Shown in pieces: positions 12,608 through 21,316 of a stretch of 34,937 bases of DNA (its first letter is position 1; each line of letters begins with the position of its first letter). A program made the translations under genes and the position numbers. The notes beneath the pieces are model-generated. The model was not told where the DNA came from, searched no databases, and saw only the letters and a program-made list of their open reading frames with translations. The DNA is from Agathobaculum sp. (GTDB lineage: Bacteria > Bacillota > Clostridia > Oscillospirales > Butyricicoccaceae): the NCBI RefSeq assembly GCF_022775115.1, contig NZ_JALFLA010000069.1, positions 1 through 34,937 of the forward strand. The letters run 5' to 3'.

Positions 12608-14653
12608 ATGCCCGCATTGGACGATAGCGTGCAGTTTGTCAAGGGCGTTGGCCCGAAAAAGGCAAAGCTGCTGGAAAAACTGCATATCGCCACCCTGCGG
12701 GACATGCTCGAGACCTACCCGCGCGATTATGAGGATCGAAGCCATCCCGTGCGTATCGCGGATATCACGGAGGAAGGCAAGTACGCTGTGCGCGCGGTCG
12801 TCGGCGTCGAGCCCAAGGTCAGCCGCATCCGCAAGGGGTTGACGCTGGTCAAGTGCACCGTATTTGACGAGAGCGGTACGCTGGCCGTCACCTATTTCAA
12901 CAATCCGTATGCCGCGGCGCAGCTGCGCGTTGGGCAGGAATACCTGTTTTACGGCCGGGTGCAGGGCACGGGGCGCGCGCGGGTGCTGGTCAGCCCGCAG
13001 GCGGAAAAGATGGCCGGGGGAGAGGACAGCCCCGGCCGCATCGTGCCCGTTTATCCGCTGACCGCCGGGCTGACCCAGCGCGACATGGCGCGCGTGGCCC
13101 AGGCCGCGCTGGCCGCTGTGCCGGGTGAATGGCCTGACCCGCTGCCTATGGTGCTGCGCGCGCGCTACCGCCTGCCGGATGCCGCCGAGGCGCTCGGCGC
13201 GATCCACGCGCCGCGCACGCTGGACGATGTGACCGAGGCGCGCCGTCGGATGGTGTTTGAGGAGCTGTTTTTGCTCTGCTGCGGCTTGCAGCAGCTCAAG
13301 GAGCGGCGGCGGGGGGAGGATGGCATCCCGTTTGCGCCGGTGGATAACGGATGGGCGTTTTGGGATGCGCTCCCCTTCGCGCCGACGGGCGCGCAGCGGC
13401 GTGCCATCGGTGAGATATGCGCCGACTGCGCCTCCGGACGGCCGATGAACCGGCTGGTGCAGGGCGATGTCGGCGCGGGCAAGACGGTCGTTGCGGCGGC
13501 GCTGTGCGCGTTGGCCGCGCGCAGCGGCTGGCAGGCTGCTTTTATGGCGCCGACCGAGATACTCGCCGCCCAGCACGCGGAGACGCTGTCCGCCCTGCTC
13601 GGCAAGCTGAACCTGTCGGTCACGCTGCTGACCGGTTCGATGACTGCCGCGCAAAGGCGCGCCGCCCTCGCTGCGATCGAGACGGGCGCGGCGCAGGTCG
13701 TGGTCGGCACCCACGCGCTCATCCAGCAGAGCGTGACCTTTCACCGGCTGGGCGCGGTCATCGCGGATGAGCAGCACCGCTTCGGCGTGGCGCAGCGCGC
13801 CGCGCTCGCGGCCAAGGGGCATACGCCGCACACGCTTGTGATGTCGGCTACGCCCATCCCGCGCACGTTGGCGCTCATCATGTACGGCGATCTGGATGTG
13901 TCCGTGCTCGACGAAACACCGCCCGGCCGCCGCCCGGTCGAGACCTACGCGGTCGGCAAAAACATGCGCAAGCGCATCACTGCGTTTATTGACAAGCAGC
14001 TCGAAGCGGGCGGACAGGTCTATGTAGTCTGTCCGCTGGTCGAGGAGGGGGAGACCGGCCTGAAAAGCGCCGAGCAGCACGCCAAGGACTTGCAGGCGGC
14101 GCTGCCGCACCGGCGCGTTGCTGTGCTGCACGGGCGCATGAAAAATGCGGACAAGGAGCGCGTCATGCGTGCCTTTGCCGCGTGGGAGTATGATGTTCTG
14201 GTCGCCACGACCGTGATCGAGGTAGGTGTGGACGTGCCCAACGCCAACCTGATGGTCGTTGAGGATGCCGACCGCTTCGGCCTGTCGCAGCTGCACCAGC
14301 TGCGCGGGCGGGTCGGCCGCGGCGCGCGGCAATCCTACTGCGTGTTCTTTGGCGCGGACAAGGGCGAGACCGCGCGCGCGCGCCTGAAAACACTCTGCCG
14401 CACGAATGACGGCTTTGAGATTGCGCGCGCCGATCTGGCGCAGCGTGGGCCAGGGGACTTTTTCGGCCGGCGGCAGCACGGCTTGCCCGCGCTGCATGTG
14501 GCCGACCTCGCCGCCGACCTCGCCCTGATGCAGTCCGCACGCGAGGAGGCCGAGGCCATCCTTGCTGCCGATCCCGGGCTGGCGGGTTATCCGGAGCTGC
14601 GCGCGCGCGTGCAGCGGATGTTCGCGCAGCGCGGCGACGAGGCGTTTAACTAA
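12608..14653 (+). CDS. recG: ATP-dependent DNA helicase RecG
   Basis: The 681-aa protein has the RecG order: N-terminal wedge/OB domain (about 60-150), a helicase domain with Walker A GDVGAGKT and the DExH-type box DEQHRFG, the SATPIPRT motif III, then the second RecA-like domain with GRVGRG and the TRG motif region (QRGPGDFFGRRQHG). It reverses stalled forks and processes branched DNA. The ATG at 12608 lies behind GGAGGGAG. The length is normal for the family. A strong bidirectional terminator follows. Confidence 0.97.
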   Translation: MPALDDSVQFVKGVGPKKAKLLEKLHIATLRDMLETYPRDYEDRSHPVRIADITEEGKYAVRAVVGVEPKVSRIRKGLTLVKCTVFDESGTLAVTYFNNPYAAAQLRVGQEYLFYGRVQGTGRARVLVSPQAEKMAGGEDSPGRIVPVYPLTAGLTQRDMARVAQAALAAVPGEWPDPLPMVLRARYRLPDAAEALGAIHAPRTLDDVTEARRRMVFEELFLLCCGLQQLKERRRGEDGIPFAPVDNGWAFWDALPFAPTGAQRRAIGEICADCASGRPMNRLVQGDVGAGKTVVAAALCALAARSGWQAAFMAPTEILAAQHAETLSALLGKLNLSVTLLTGSMTAAQRRAALAAIETGAAQVVVGTHALIQQSVTFHRLGAVIADEQHRFGVAQRAALAAKGHTPHTLVMSATPIPRTLALIMYGDLDVSVLDETPPGRRPVETYAVGKNMRKRITAFIDKQLEAGGQVYVVCPLVEEGETGLKSAEQHAKDLQAALPHRRVAVLHGRMKNADKERVMRAFAAWEYDVLVATTVIEVGVDVPNANLMVVEDADRFGLSQLHQLRGRVGRGARQSYCVFFGADKGETARARLKTLCRTNDGFEIARADLAQRGPGDFFGRRQHGLPALHVADLAADLALMQSAREEAEAILAADPGLAGYPELRARVQRMFAQRGDEAFN

Positions 14654-14663
14654 ACCACGACAA

Positions 14664-14704
14664 AAAAGGACTTACCACCGGCGTTTGCCGGGGTAAGTCC
14701 TTTT
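14664..14704. terminator. Bidirectional terminator between recG and glgP
   Basis: Thirteen bases at 14664-14676 pair with 14692-14704, with an inner CCGGC/GCCGG stem. T residues follow on the plus strand and A residues precede, so it can serve both convergent genes. Confidence 0.85.
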
Positions 14705-14760
14705 GGTTTGCGCTTCGTATCAACGCGAAGGCGTTTGGGAATGCATTGCGCGGTGCGGTT

Positions 14761-17208
14761 TTAGAAAGCGAAATTGGTCTTGACGCGCCAAATGTTCTGC
14801 GCATACTCGGCCACCGAGCGGTCGGACGCAAAGCGGCCGGAGTTTGCGATGTTCATCAGCGACATATAGTTCCAGTTTTCAGTGTGGCGGTACATCGCGC
14901 CCACGCGCTCCTGCGCGGCCGCGTAGGAATCGAAGTCCTTGAAGATCATATACCGGTCGGCCGGGCCGCCGCCTACACCGTGCAGCAGCAGATTGGCGAT
15001 ATCGGTGTAATCCACGCCGTCGCCAAAGCCGGAGATCATATGGTCGATCACGCGCTTGATGACCCAGTTGGTCTGGTAGATCAGCATCGGGTTGTACGAG
15101 CCGGATGCGGCCAGCGCCTCGGCCTCAGGTGTCTCCATACCGAAGATGAAGATATTCTCCGGGCCGACCGCTTCGCAGATCTCGACGTTTGCGCCGTCCA
15201 TCGTGCCGATGGTCAGCGCGCCGTTCATCATGAACTTCATGTTGCCGGTACCGGAGGCCTCCTTGCCCGCGATCGAGATCTGCTCGGAAACCTCAGCCGC
15301 CGGCATGATCATCTCGGCCAGCGAGACCTTGTAGTCCTCGATGAACACGACCTTGAGCTTGTCGCCGATCGCGGGATCGTTGTTGATCATGCGTGCGATC
15401 GAGTTGATGAGCTGGATGGTCTTTTTGGCCACCGCGTAGCCCGGCGCAGCCTTGGAGCCGAAGATGAAGGTGCGCGGCACGAAATCCATGCTGGGGTTGT
15501 CCTTCAGCTTGTGGTAGAGCGAGATGATGTGCAGAATGTTGAGCATCTGGCGCTTGTACTCATGCAGGCGCTTGACCTGCACATCGAAGATCGAGTCCAT
15601 ATTGACTTCGATGCCGTTATGCTCCTTGATATAGTCGGCAAGGCGCTGCTTGTTGGCGCGCTTGATCTCGCCCAGCTGGCGCAGGAACGCCTTATCGCTG
15701 CCGAGGTTTGCAAGCACCTGCAGCTCGGACGGGTGGGTGCGGTAGCCCTTGCCGATCTTGGCCTCGATCAGCGAGGCCAGCGCGGGGTTGGCCTCGCACA
15801 GCCAGCGGCGGTGCGCAATGCCGTTGGTAACATTGCGGAATTTGGCCGGGTAGATATTGTAGAAATCGTTGAATACGCGCTCCTTGAGGATATCCGAGTG
15901 CAGCGCGGACACGCCGTTTACCGAGAACGAGCCTGCGATCGCCAGATGCGCCATGCGCACGGTGTTGTTGGCCACGATGGCCAGCTTGGAGATCTTCTGC
16001 ATATCGTTCGGGAAGAAGGTCCACAGCTCCTTGCAGAAGCGCTCGTTGATCTCGTAGATGATCTGCATGACGCGGGGCATCAGCTCCTGCATCAGCGACA
16101 CCGGCCAGCACTCGAGCGCTTCGGGCATGACGGTGTGGTTGGTGTAGGCCACAGACTGGCTGGTGATGTTCCACGCCTGCTCCCAGCTCATGTCGTTATC
16201 ATCCATCAGAATGCGCATCAGCTCAGGGATAACAAGGGTGGGGTGGGTATCGTTGATGTGCAGCACATGCTTGTGGGCGAAGTTGTCCAGCGTGCCATGG
16301 GTTGCCTTGTGCTTGGCGCAGATATCCTGCAGGGTGGCGGAAACAAGGAAATACTGCTGCTTCAGGCGCAGGGACTGACCCGCGCGGTGGTTATCCTCGG
16401 GGTAGAGGATCATCGAGATGGTTTCGGCCATCGCGTGCTTTTCCACCGCCTTGAGGTATTCGCCCGAGGAGAACAGCTTATAGTCGAGCGCGATCGGGCT
16501 TTTGGCTTCCCACAGGCGCAGGCTGGCGATATTGTCCGTGCCGTAGCCCGAGATGGGCATGTCATACGGCACGGCCAGCACGGGCGTATAATCGTGATAC
16601 TCGACGACCAGCTTGCCCGCGTCGTTAAAGTGCGTCTCCACCCGGCCACCGATCTTGACCTCGCGGGTGTCGTCCATGGCGGGGATGTGCCACACATCGC
16701 CCGAGGCAAGCCACGAGTCTGGCTCCTCAACCTGCGCGCCGTCCACGATCTTCTGTTTGAAGATGCCGTGCTCATAGCGGATGGAGTAGCCCGTGCCGCG
16801 CACGCCGATGGTGGCCATGCCGTCCATATAGCAGGCAGCAAGGCGGCCAAGACCGCCGTTGCCAAGGCCGGGGTCAGCCTCCTCCTCGAAGATATCGGCC
16901 ATCTGGTACCCCATGTCCGCCAGCGCGGCGGCAAGCGTGTCCAGCATACCGAGGTTATAGGCGTTGTTGCGCAGGCTGCGGCCGACAAGAAATTCCATGC
17001 ACAGATAGTGCACCTGCCGCTCCCCGTATTTTTCCACTTCGTTCTGCGTCTCGATCATATGCTCGGTGAGCGCATCGCGGATGACGAGCGCACAGGCCTC
17101 ATAGACCTGCTCGGTGGAAGCGTCCTCGACCTCGCGGCCGAAATGGCGCTGCAGCTTGCCTGCGATCGCTTCCTTCAGAGCGGTCTTGGTGTAATGGTTG
17201 TTTGGCAT
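14761..17208 (-). CDS. glgP: Glycogen/alpha-glucan phosphorylase
   Basis: The 815-aa GT35 enzyme releases glucose-1-phosphate from alpha-1,4-glucan ends. The PLP site EASGTGNMKFMMNGALTIGT is at about residue 655, and the N-terminal region has HYLCMEFLVGRSL and EADPGLGNGGLGRLAACY, both typical. Length equals that of maltodextrin/glycogen phosphorylases. It is the last gene of the glycogen operon, 37 bases after glgA. Its ribosome site is weak and distant (GAGGAG about 12 bases upstream), which may lower its level relative to the synthase. Placing degradation after synthesis in one transcript is usual in Clostridia. Confidence 0.97.
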   Translation of the reverse strand: MPNNHYTKTALKEAIAGKLQRHFGREVEDASTEQVYEACALVIRDALTEHMIETQNEVEKYGERQVHYLCMEFLVGRSLRNNAYNLGMLDTLAAALADMGYQMADIFEEEADPGLGNGGLGRLAACYMDGMATIGVRGTGYSIRYEHGIFKQKIVDGAQVEEPDSWLASGDVWHIPAMDDTREVKIGGRVETHFNDAGKLVVEYHDYTPVLAVPYDMPISGYGTDNIASLRLWEAKSPIALDYKLFSSGEYLKAVEKHAMAETISMILYPEDNHRAGQSLRLKQQYFLVSATLQDICAKHKATHGTLDNFAHKHVLHINDTHPTLVIPELMRILMDDNDMSWEQAWNITSQSVAYTNHTVMPEALECWPVSLMQELMPRVMQIIYEINERFCKELWTFFPNDMQKISKLAIVANNTVRMAHLAIAGSFSVNGVSALHSDILKERVFNDFYNIYPAKFRNVTNGIAHRRWLCEANPALASLIEAKIGKGYRTHPSELQVLANLGSDKAFLRQLGEIKRANKQRLADYIKEHNGIEVNMDSIFDVQVKRLHEYKRQMLNILHIISLYHKLKDNPSMDFVPRTFIFGSKAAPGYAVAKKTIQLINSIARMINNDPAIGDKLKVVFIEDYKVSLAEMIMPAAEVSEQISIAGKEASGTGNMKFMMNGALTIGTMDGANVEICEAVGPENIFIFGMETPEAEALAASGSYNPMLIYQTNWVIKRVIDHMISGFGDGVDYTDIANLLLHGVGGGPADRYMIFKDFDSYAAAQERVGAMYRHTENWNYMSLMNIANSGRFASDRSVAEYAQNIWRVKTNFAF

Positions 17209-17245
17209 TTCTTCTCTTGTCTCCTCACTGTTTTTGTCTTACCGG

Positions 17246-18682
17246 TCACCAGCCGAGAGCGGAATGGTAGACCTCGATATATTTATCCGCCGAGCTGCCC
17301 CAGCTAAAGTCGGCCTGCATACCCTGCAGGATGAGCTTTTTCCACGCCGGCTTGTTAAAGCGAAACACGCCGCAGGCCTCGCGGATGACATGGAGCATAT
17401 CGTGCGCATTGTAGCTTGCAAAGGTAAAGCCGTTGCCCGTGCCCGCGTAGTCGACAAAGGCGCGCACAGTGTCCTTCAGGCCGCCGGTCTCGCGTACGAT
17501 CGGGATCGAGCCGTAGCGCAGCGCGATCATCTGCGCCAGGCCGCACGGCTCAAATTTAGACGGCATCAGGAACATATCCGAGCCGGCGTAGATGCGGTTG
17601 GCCAGATCGCCCGCGAACAGGATGGACGCGGAGATTTTGTCCGGATAGCGGCGCTTGGCCTCAAGGAACATCTGCTCGTAGCGCCAGTCGCCCTTGCCGA
17701 GCACGATCAGGCGGATATCGTCCTGCAAAATGTCGTTCAGCACGGCTTCGACAAGGTCAAGCCCCTTCTGGTCGACAAAGCGGGTGACCATGCCGATAAC
17801 GGGCGTGTTCTCGTCGCCCGAAAGGCCGCAGAGCTTGAGCAGCTCGAGCTTGTTGACCACCTTGCCTTCAGGCTGCGCGGGCGAATAGGTCTTGAAGATC
17901 TTGGTATCGGTCGCGGGGTTGTGTACCTCCATGTCGATGCCGTTGAGGATGCCGTGCAGTTTGTAGCTGTTCATGCGCAGCACCGAATCGAGCCGGTAGC
18001 CGTAGTATTCGGTCTGTATCTCGTGGGCATAGGTAGGCGAAACGGTGGTGACCGCGGTCGAGGCCACGATAGCAGCCTTCATCAGGTTGACGTCGCCGTC
18101 CATCGTCATGAAGCCCGAGCGGAAGTGCGCGTCGTCAATACCGAGCACATACTCCAATATCTCGCGGCCGTAGCGCCCCTGATACTGGATGTTGTGGATG
18201 GTGAACACAGTCTTGATGTTCTCATAAAACGGGCGGGAGGAGAACATCAGATTGTAATACACGGGCACAAGGGCGGTCTGCCAGTCGTTGCAGTTGATTA
18301 CGTCCGGCCGCCATTCCAGATCGGGCAGCACCTCGAGCACGGCCTTGGAATAGTAGGCGAAGCGCTCGGCATCGTCATACTCGCCGTAGATCTGGCCGCG
18401 GGCGAAGTAATACTCATTGTCGATAAAATAATAGGTAACGCCGTCGGACTCATAGCGGAACAGGCCGCAGTATTGGTTACGCCAGCCGAGGCGGACATAA
18501 GCGTTTTTCAGATAATAGAACTTTTCGCGTGTGCCTTGGTCGATCGCTGAATAAAGCGGACAGAATACGCGCACGTCATGCCCTTTGGCGGCAAGCGCCT
18601 TGGGCAGCGAGCCGGCCACGTCGCCCAGACCGCCGGTTTTGACGAACGGCGCGCATTCGCTGGTCACATACATGATTTTCAT
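17246..18682 (-). CDS. glgA: Glycogen synthase (ADP-glucose)
   Basis: The 478-aa GT5 enzyme extends alpha-1,4-glucan from ADP-glucose. The ADP-glucose motif K15-TGGLGDV is near the N-terminus; FTIHNIQYQG, NGID and the C-terminal SKFEPCGLAQMIALRYG plus ETGGLKDTV are all present. The ATG at 18682 has AAGGAGG in the leader. A 178-base gap separates it from glgD, containing its own promoter-like -10 and a strong hairpin, so it can be transcribed apart from glgBCD. Confidence 0.97.
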   Translation of the reverse strand: MKIMYVTSECAPFVKTGGLGDVAGSLPKALAAKGHDVRVFCPLYSAIDQGTREKFYYLKNAYVRLGWRNQYCGLFRYESDGVTYYFIDNEYYFARGQIYGEYDDAERFAYYSKAVLEVLPDLEWRPDVINCNDWQTALVPVYYNLMFSSRPFYENIKTVFTIHNIQYQGRYGREILEYVLGIDDAHFRSGFMTMDGDVNLMKAAIVASTAVTTVSPTYAHEIQTEYYGYRLDSVLRMNSYKLHGILNGIDMEVHNPATDTKIFKTYSPAQPEGKVVNKLELLKLCGLSGDENTPVIGMVTRFVDQKGLDLVEAVLNDILQDDIRLIVLGKGDWRYEQMFLEAKRRYPDKISASILFAGDLANRIYAGSDMFLMPSKFEPCGLAQMIALRYGSIPIVRETGGLKDTVRAFVDYAGTGNGFTFASYNAHDMLHVIREACGVFRFNKPAWKKLILQGMQADFSWGSSADKYIEVYHSALGW

Positions 18683-18708
18683 AAAGAGCCGATCCTCCTT
18701 AGAGGGCT

Positions 18709-18742
18709 GTGCGGAAGCAGGAGTAGATCCCGCTTCCGCACT
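18709..18742 (-). promoter_or_regulatory. Hairpin in the glgA leader
   Basis: A perfect 10-bp stem (GTGCGGAAGC with GCTTCCGCAC) lies between a possible -10 TATAAT (near 18755-18760, minus strand) and the Shine-Dalgarno of glgA. No T-run follows on the minus strand, so it is not an intrinsic terminator for glgD. It may stabilise the processed mRNA or bind a regulator. Confidence 0.45.
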
Positions 18743-18859
18743 CCCGTATTCTTATATTATACTAAATTATTCCGTGACGCGACATTGGGATTTTTCACGA
18801 ACATTCTTGACTTTACAGCTCTATATTTGCTCAATTCTGATGTTTGGAGGCGGAGTTTA

Positions 18860-19987
18860 TCAAATGGAAGCGTATTTGGCCAGCGTAATGGGATAGTTTT
18901 CGTGCCCCATCATGGTGCGCCCCTCGCGCACGATCACATCGCGGTCGGCGATGACATGGCGCAGCGCGGCGTCCGACATGATGCGCCCGCCCTCCATGAT
19001 GATGCAGTCGCGCACCTCCGCGCCCTTGGCGATCTCCACATCCCGGAAGAGCACGCAGTTCTGCACATGGCCCTCGATGCGGCAGCCGTCAGCGATCAGG
19101 CTGTCCTCCACGCGGGCCTTGTCGCCGTAGTAGGTGGGCGCCTCGTCCTTGATGCGGGTCAGGATCGGCCGGGTGCGCTTGAACAGCTCGTCGCGCACGT
19201 CCTTGTCCAGCATATCCATGTTGGAGCGGAAGTAGTCGAAGGTGTTCTCGATCTTGCAGGCGTATTCGTTGAAGAGATACGCATTGACCGTGCCGTCGAT
19301 CAGCACGCGGGAGAGAAACTCGCGCTCGAAATGGATGCAGTTGTGGGTGACGCACTCGCTGAGCATATGGATGAGGAACTGGCGGCTCATCACATACACA
19401 CCGAGCGCCACATGCTTGCACTTGCCCTCGTTGGAATCACCCACGCGGATATCGACCGCTTCCTTTTTGCGGTTGAGCTCCACATAGGTGGTATAAAGCG
19501 TTTCCTGCTGCTTCTTGGCGCAGACCATGGTCAGGTCGGCGCCCGATTTCTCATGCCGGTCGATCACATCGTCGAGCGGGATGTTGGCGACAATGTCCCC
19601 GTCGGCGATGACGACATAGTCCGCACGGTTTTTCTGCAAAAAGGTGACCGCGCCGGCCAGCGCGTCGATCTTGCCGCGCAGCTCGCCGGTGATCAGCGGC
19701 GAGGACTTTTTGGAATAGGAATACGGCGGCAGCAGCGTGATGCCGGAATTTTTGCGGGACAAGTCCCAATCCTTGGCGCTGCCGATGTGGTCGATCAGCG
19801 ACTGGTATTTGTCCTTCATCAGCACGCCGACGCGGTAGATGCCCGAGTTTACCATGTTCGACAGCATAAAGTCGATCACGCGGTAGCGGCCGCCCCACTG
19901 CACGGCGCTGACCGTGCGGTGCTCGGTGATCTCGCGCAGATCGTTATCGTTATCAAAAGCGATGATGACGCCTACAACACTTTTCAT
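18860..19987 (-). CDS. glgD: GlgD subunit of ADP-glucose pyrophosphorylase
   Basis: The 375-aa protein is homologous to GlgC but lacks its catalytic core: where GlgC has LAGGRGSRL, this has MKSVVGVIIAFDNDNDLREI. GlgD is the regulatory partner that raises the activity of GlgC in Firmicutes. It retains the nucleotidyltransferase fold (YRVIDFMLSNMVNSGI) and the C-terminal left-handed beta helix. The ATG at 19987 sits 13 bases after the glgC stop, behind GGGGGCGG; the open frame extends to 20143 only as an overlap with glgC. Confidence 0.93.
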   Translation of the reverse strand: MKSVVGVIIAFDNDNDLREITEHRTVSAVQWGGRYRVIDFMLSNMVNSGIYRVGVLMKDKYQSLIDHIGSAKDWDLSRKNSGITLLPPYSYSKKSSPLITGELRGKIDALAGAVTFLQKNRADYVVIADGDIVANIPLDDVIDRHEKSGADLTMVCAKKQQETLYTTYVELNRKKEAVDIRVGDSNEGKCKHVALGVYVMSRQFLIHMLSECVTHNCIHFEREFLSRVLIDGTVNAYLFNEYACKIENTFDYFRSNMDMLDKDVRDELFKRTRPILTRIKDEAPTYYGDKARVEDSLIADGCRIEGHVQNCVLFRDVEIAKGAEVRDCIIMEGGRIMSDAALRHVIADRDVIVREGRTMMGHENYPITLAKYASI

Positions 19988-20000
19988 CCGTTCCGCCCCC

Positions 20001-21212
20001 TTAATTCTCGTCAGGCAGGTCGTGCTCTGCCATTTCCTTCGCGGCCAACTTGGCGCCGCGGCCGATGCGCACGCCCTCGGCCACAACGGCCACGCCCCAT
20101 TTGTCCACATCGCCGTCCGCCGGGCTGCCGCCGACCGACGCACCCTTGGCGATGACCGCGCCCGGTGCGATGATCGAGTAGCGCACGGCCGCGCCCTCCT
20201 CCACGACCACGCCCGGCATCAGGATCGAATATTCGACCTTGGCACCCTTGGCGATCTTGACATCGGAAAACAGCACCGACTGCGATACCTCGCCCGCGAT
20301 CTCGCAGCCCTCGGACAGCAGCGTGTGGTTGACGACCGCGTCCCGCGAGGTAAAATGCGGGGGCGAACCGGTGGTGCGGCCGTAGATTCGCCATGCGTCG
20401 TCAAACAGGTTCAGGCCGGAGCTGGGGCTGAGCAGGTCCATGTTGGCCTCCCACAGGCTCTCGATCGTGCCGACGTCCTTCCAATAGCCCTCAAAGCGGT
20501 AGGATACCAGCTTTTCGCCTGCGCGCAGCATGGCCGGGATGATGTTTTTGCCGAAATCGTTCGAGGAGGTCTCGTCCGCCTCGTCGTCGATCAGGTATTG
20601 GCGCAGCTGCTTCCAGGAGAAGATGTAAATGCCCATCGAGGCCAGCGTGGACTTGGGCTGGGCGGGCTTTTCCTCAAACTCATAGATCGTGCCGTCCGGC
20701 TTGCAGTTCATGATGCCAAAGCGCGAGGCCTCGGCCAGCGGCACCTCGAGCACGGCGATGGTCGCACTCGCGCCGGTCTCCTTGTGCTGCTGGAGCATCT
20801 TGTTATAGTCCATCTTGTAGATGTGGTCGCCCGACAGGATAAGTACATAGTCGGGGTCGTACTCGTCCAGAAACTGGATGTTCTGGTAGATGGCATTGGC
20901 CGTGCCCTTGTACCAGTCCGAGCCCTTGCCCTGCTCATAGGGGGGAAGGACGTATACGCCGCCGTTGAGCCGGTCGAGGTCCCAGGTCTGGCCCGCGCCG
21001 ATGTAGGAGTTGAGCACATGCGGCTCATACTGGGTCAGTACGCCCACCGTGTCGATGCCGGAGTTGACGCAGTTGGACAGCGGAAAATCAATGATGCGGT
21101 ATTTGCCGCCAAAGGGCACCGCAGGCTTGGCAACGTGCGCTGTCAGCGCGTACAGGCGGCTGCCGCGTCCGCCCGCGAGCAGCATTGCCACGCATTCTTT
21201 TTTTCGATACAT
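20001..21212 (-). CDS. glgC: Glucose-1-phosphate adenylyltransferase (ADP-glucose pyrophosphorylase)
   Basis: The 403-aa enzyme makes ADP-glucose from ATP and glucose-1-phosphate, the committed step of glycogen synthesis. Visible signatures are [45 protein letters not shown] and FEEKP; the C-terminal part is a beta-helix with regularly spaced hydrophobics. AAGGAGAG precedes the ATG at 21212. It is followed closely by glgD, with which it should form the heterotetramer. Confidence 0.97.
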   Translation of the reverse strand: MYRKKECVAMLLAGGRGSRLYALTAHVAKPAVPFGGKYRIIDFPLSNCVNSGIDTVGVLTQYEPHVLNSYIGAGQTWDLDRLNGGVYVLPPYEQGKGSDWYKGTANAIYQNIQFLDEYDPDYVLILSGDHIYKMDYNKMLQQHKETGASATIAVLEVPLAEASRFGIMNCKPDGTIYEFEEKPAQPKSTLASMGIYIFSWKQLRQYLIDDEADETSSNDFGKNIIPAMLRAGEKLVSYRFEGYWKDVGTIESLWEANMDLLSPSSGLNLFDDAWRIYGRTTGSPPHFTSRDAVVNHTLLSEGCEIAGEVSQSVLFSDVKIAKGAKVEYSILMPGVVVEEGAAVRYSIIAPGAVIAKGASVGGSPADGDVDKWGVAVVAEGVRIGRGAKLAAKEMAEHDLPDEN

Positions 21213-21316
21213 GGATGACTCTCCTTTATGGTAGACTCAGGCGGCGCAGCGCCATGGCGCTTGCCGCATTGCGCGGCGCCGTCCCCTGTTATTGCACGCC
21301 GTTTGTCCGGCGTATA

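Noticed and set aside
14746-17307. 853-codon plus-strand frame opposite glgP
   Set aside because: Shadow of a highly conserved enzyme; no family resemblance and no start signals.
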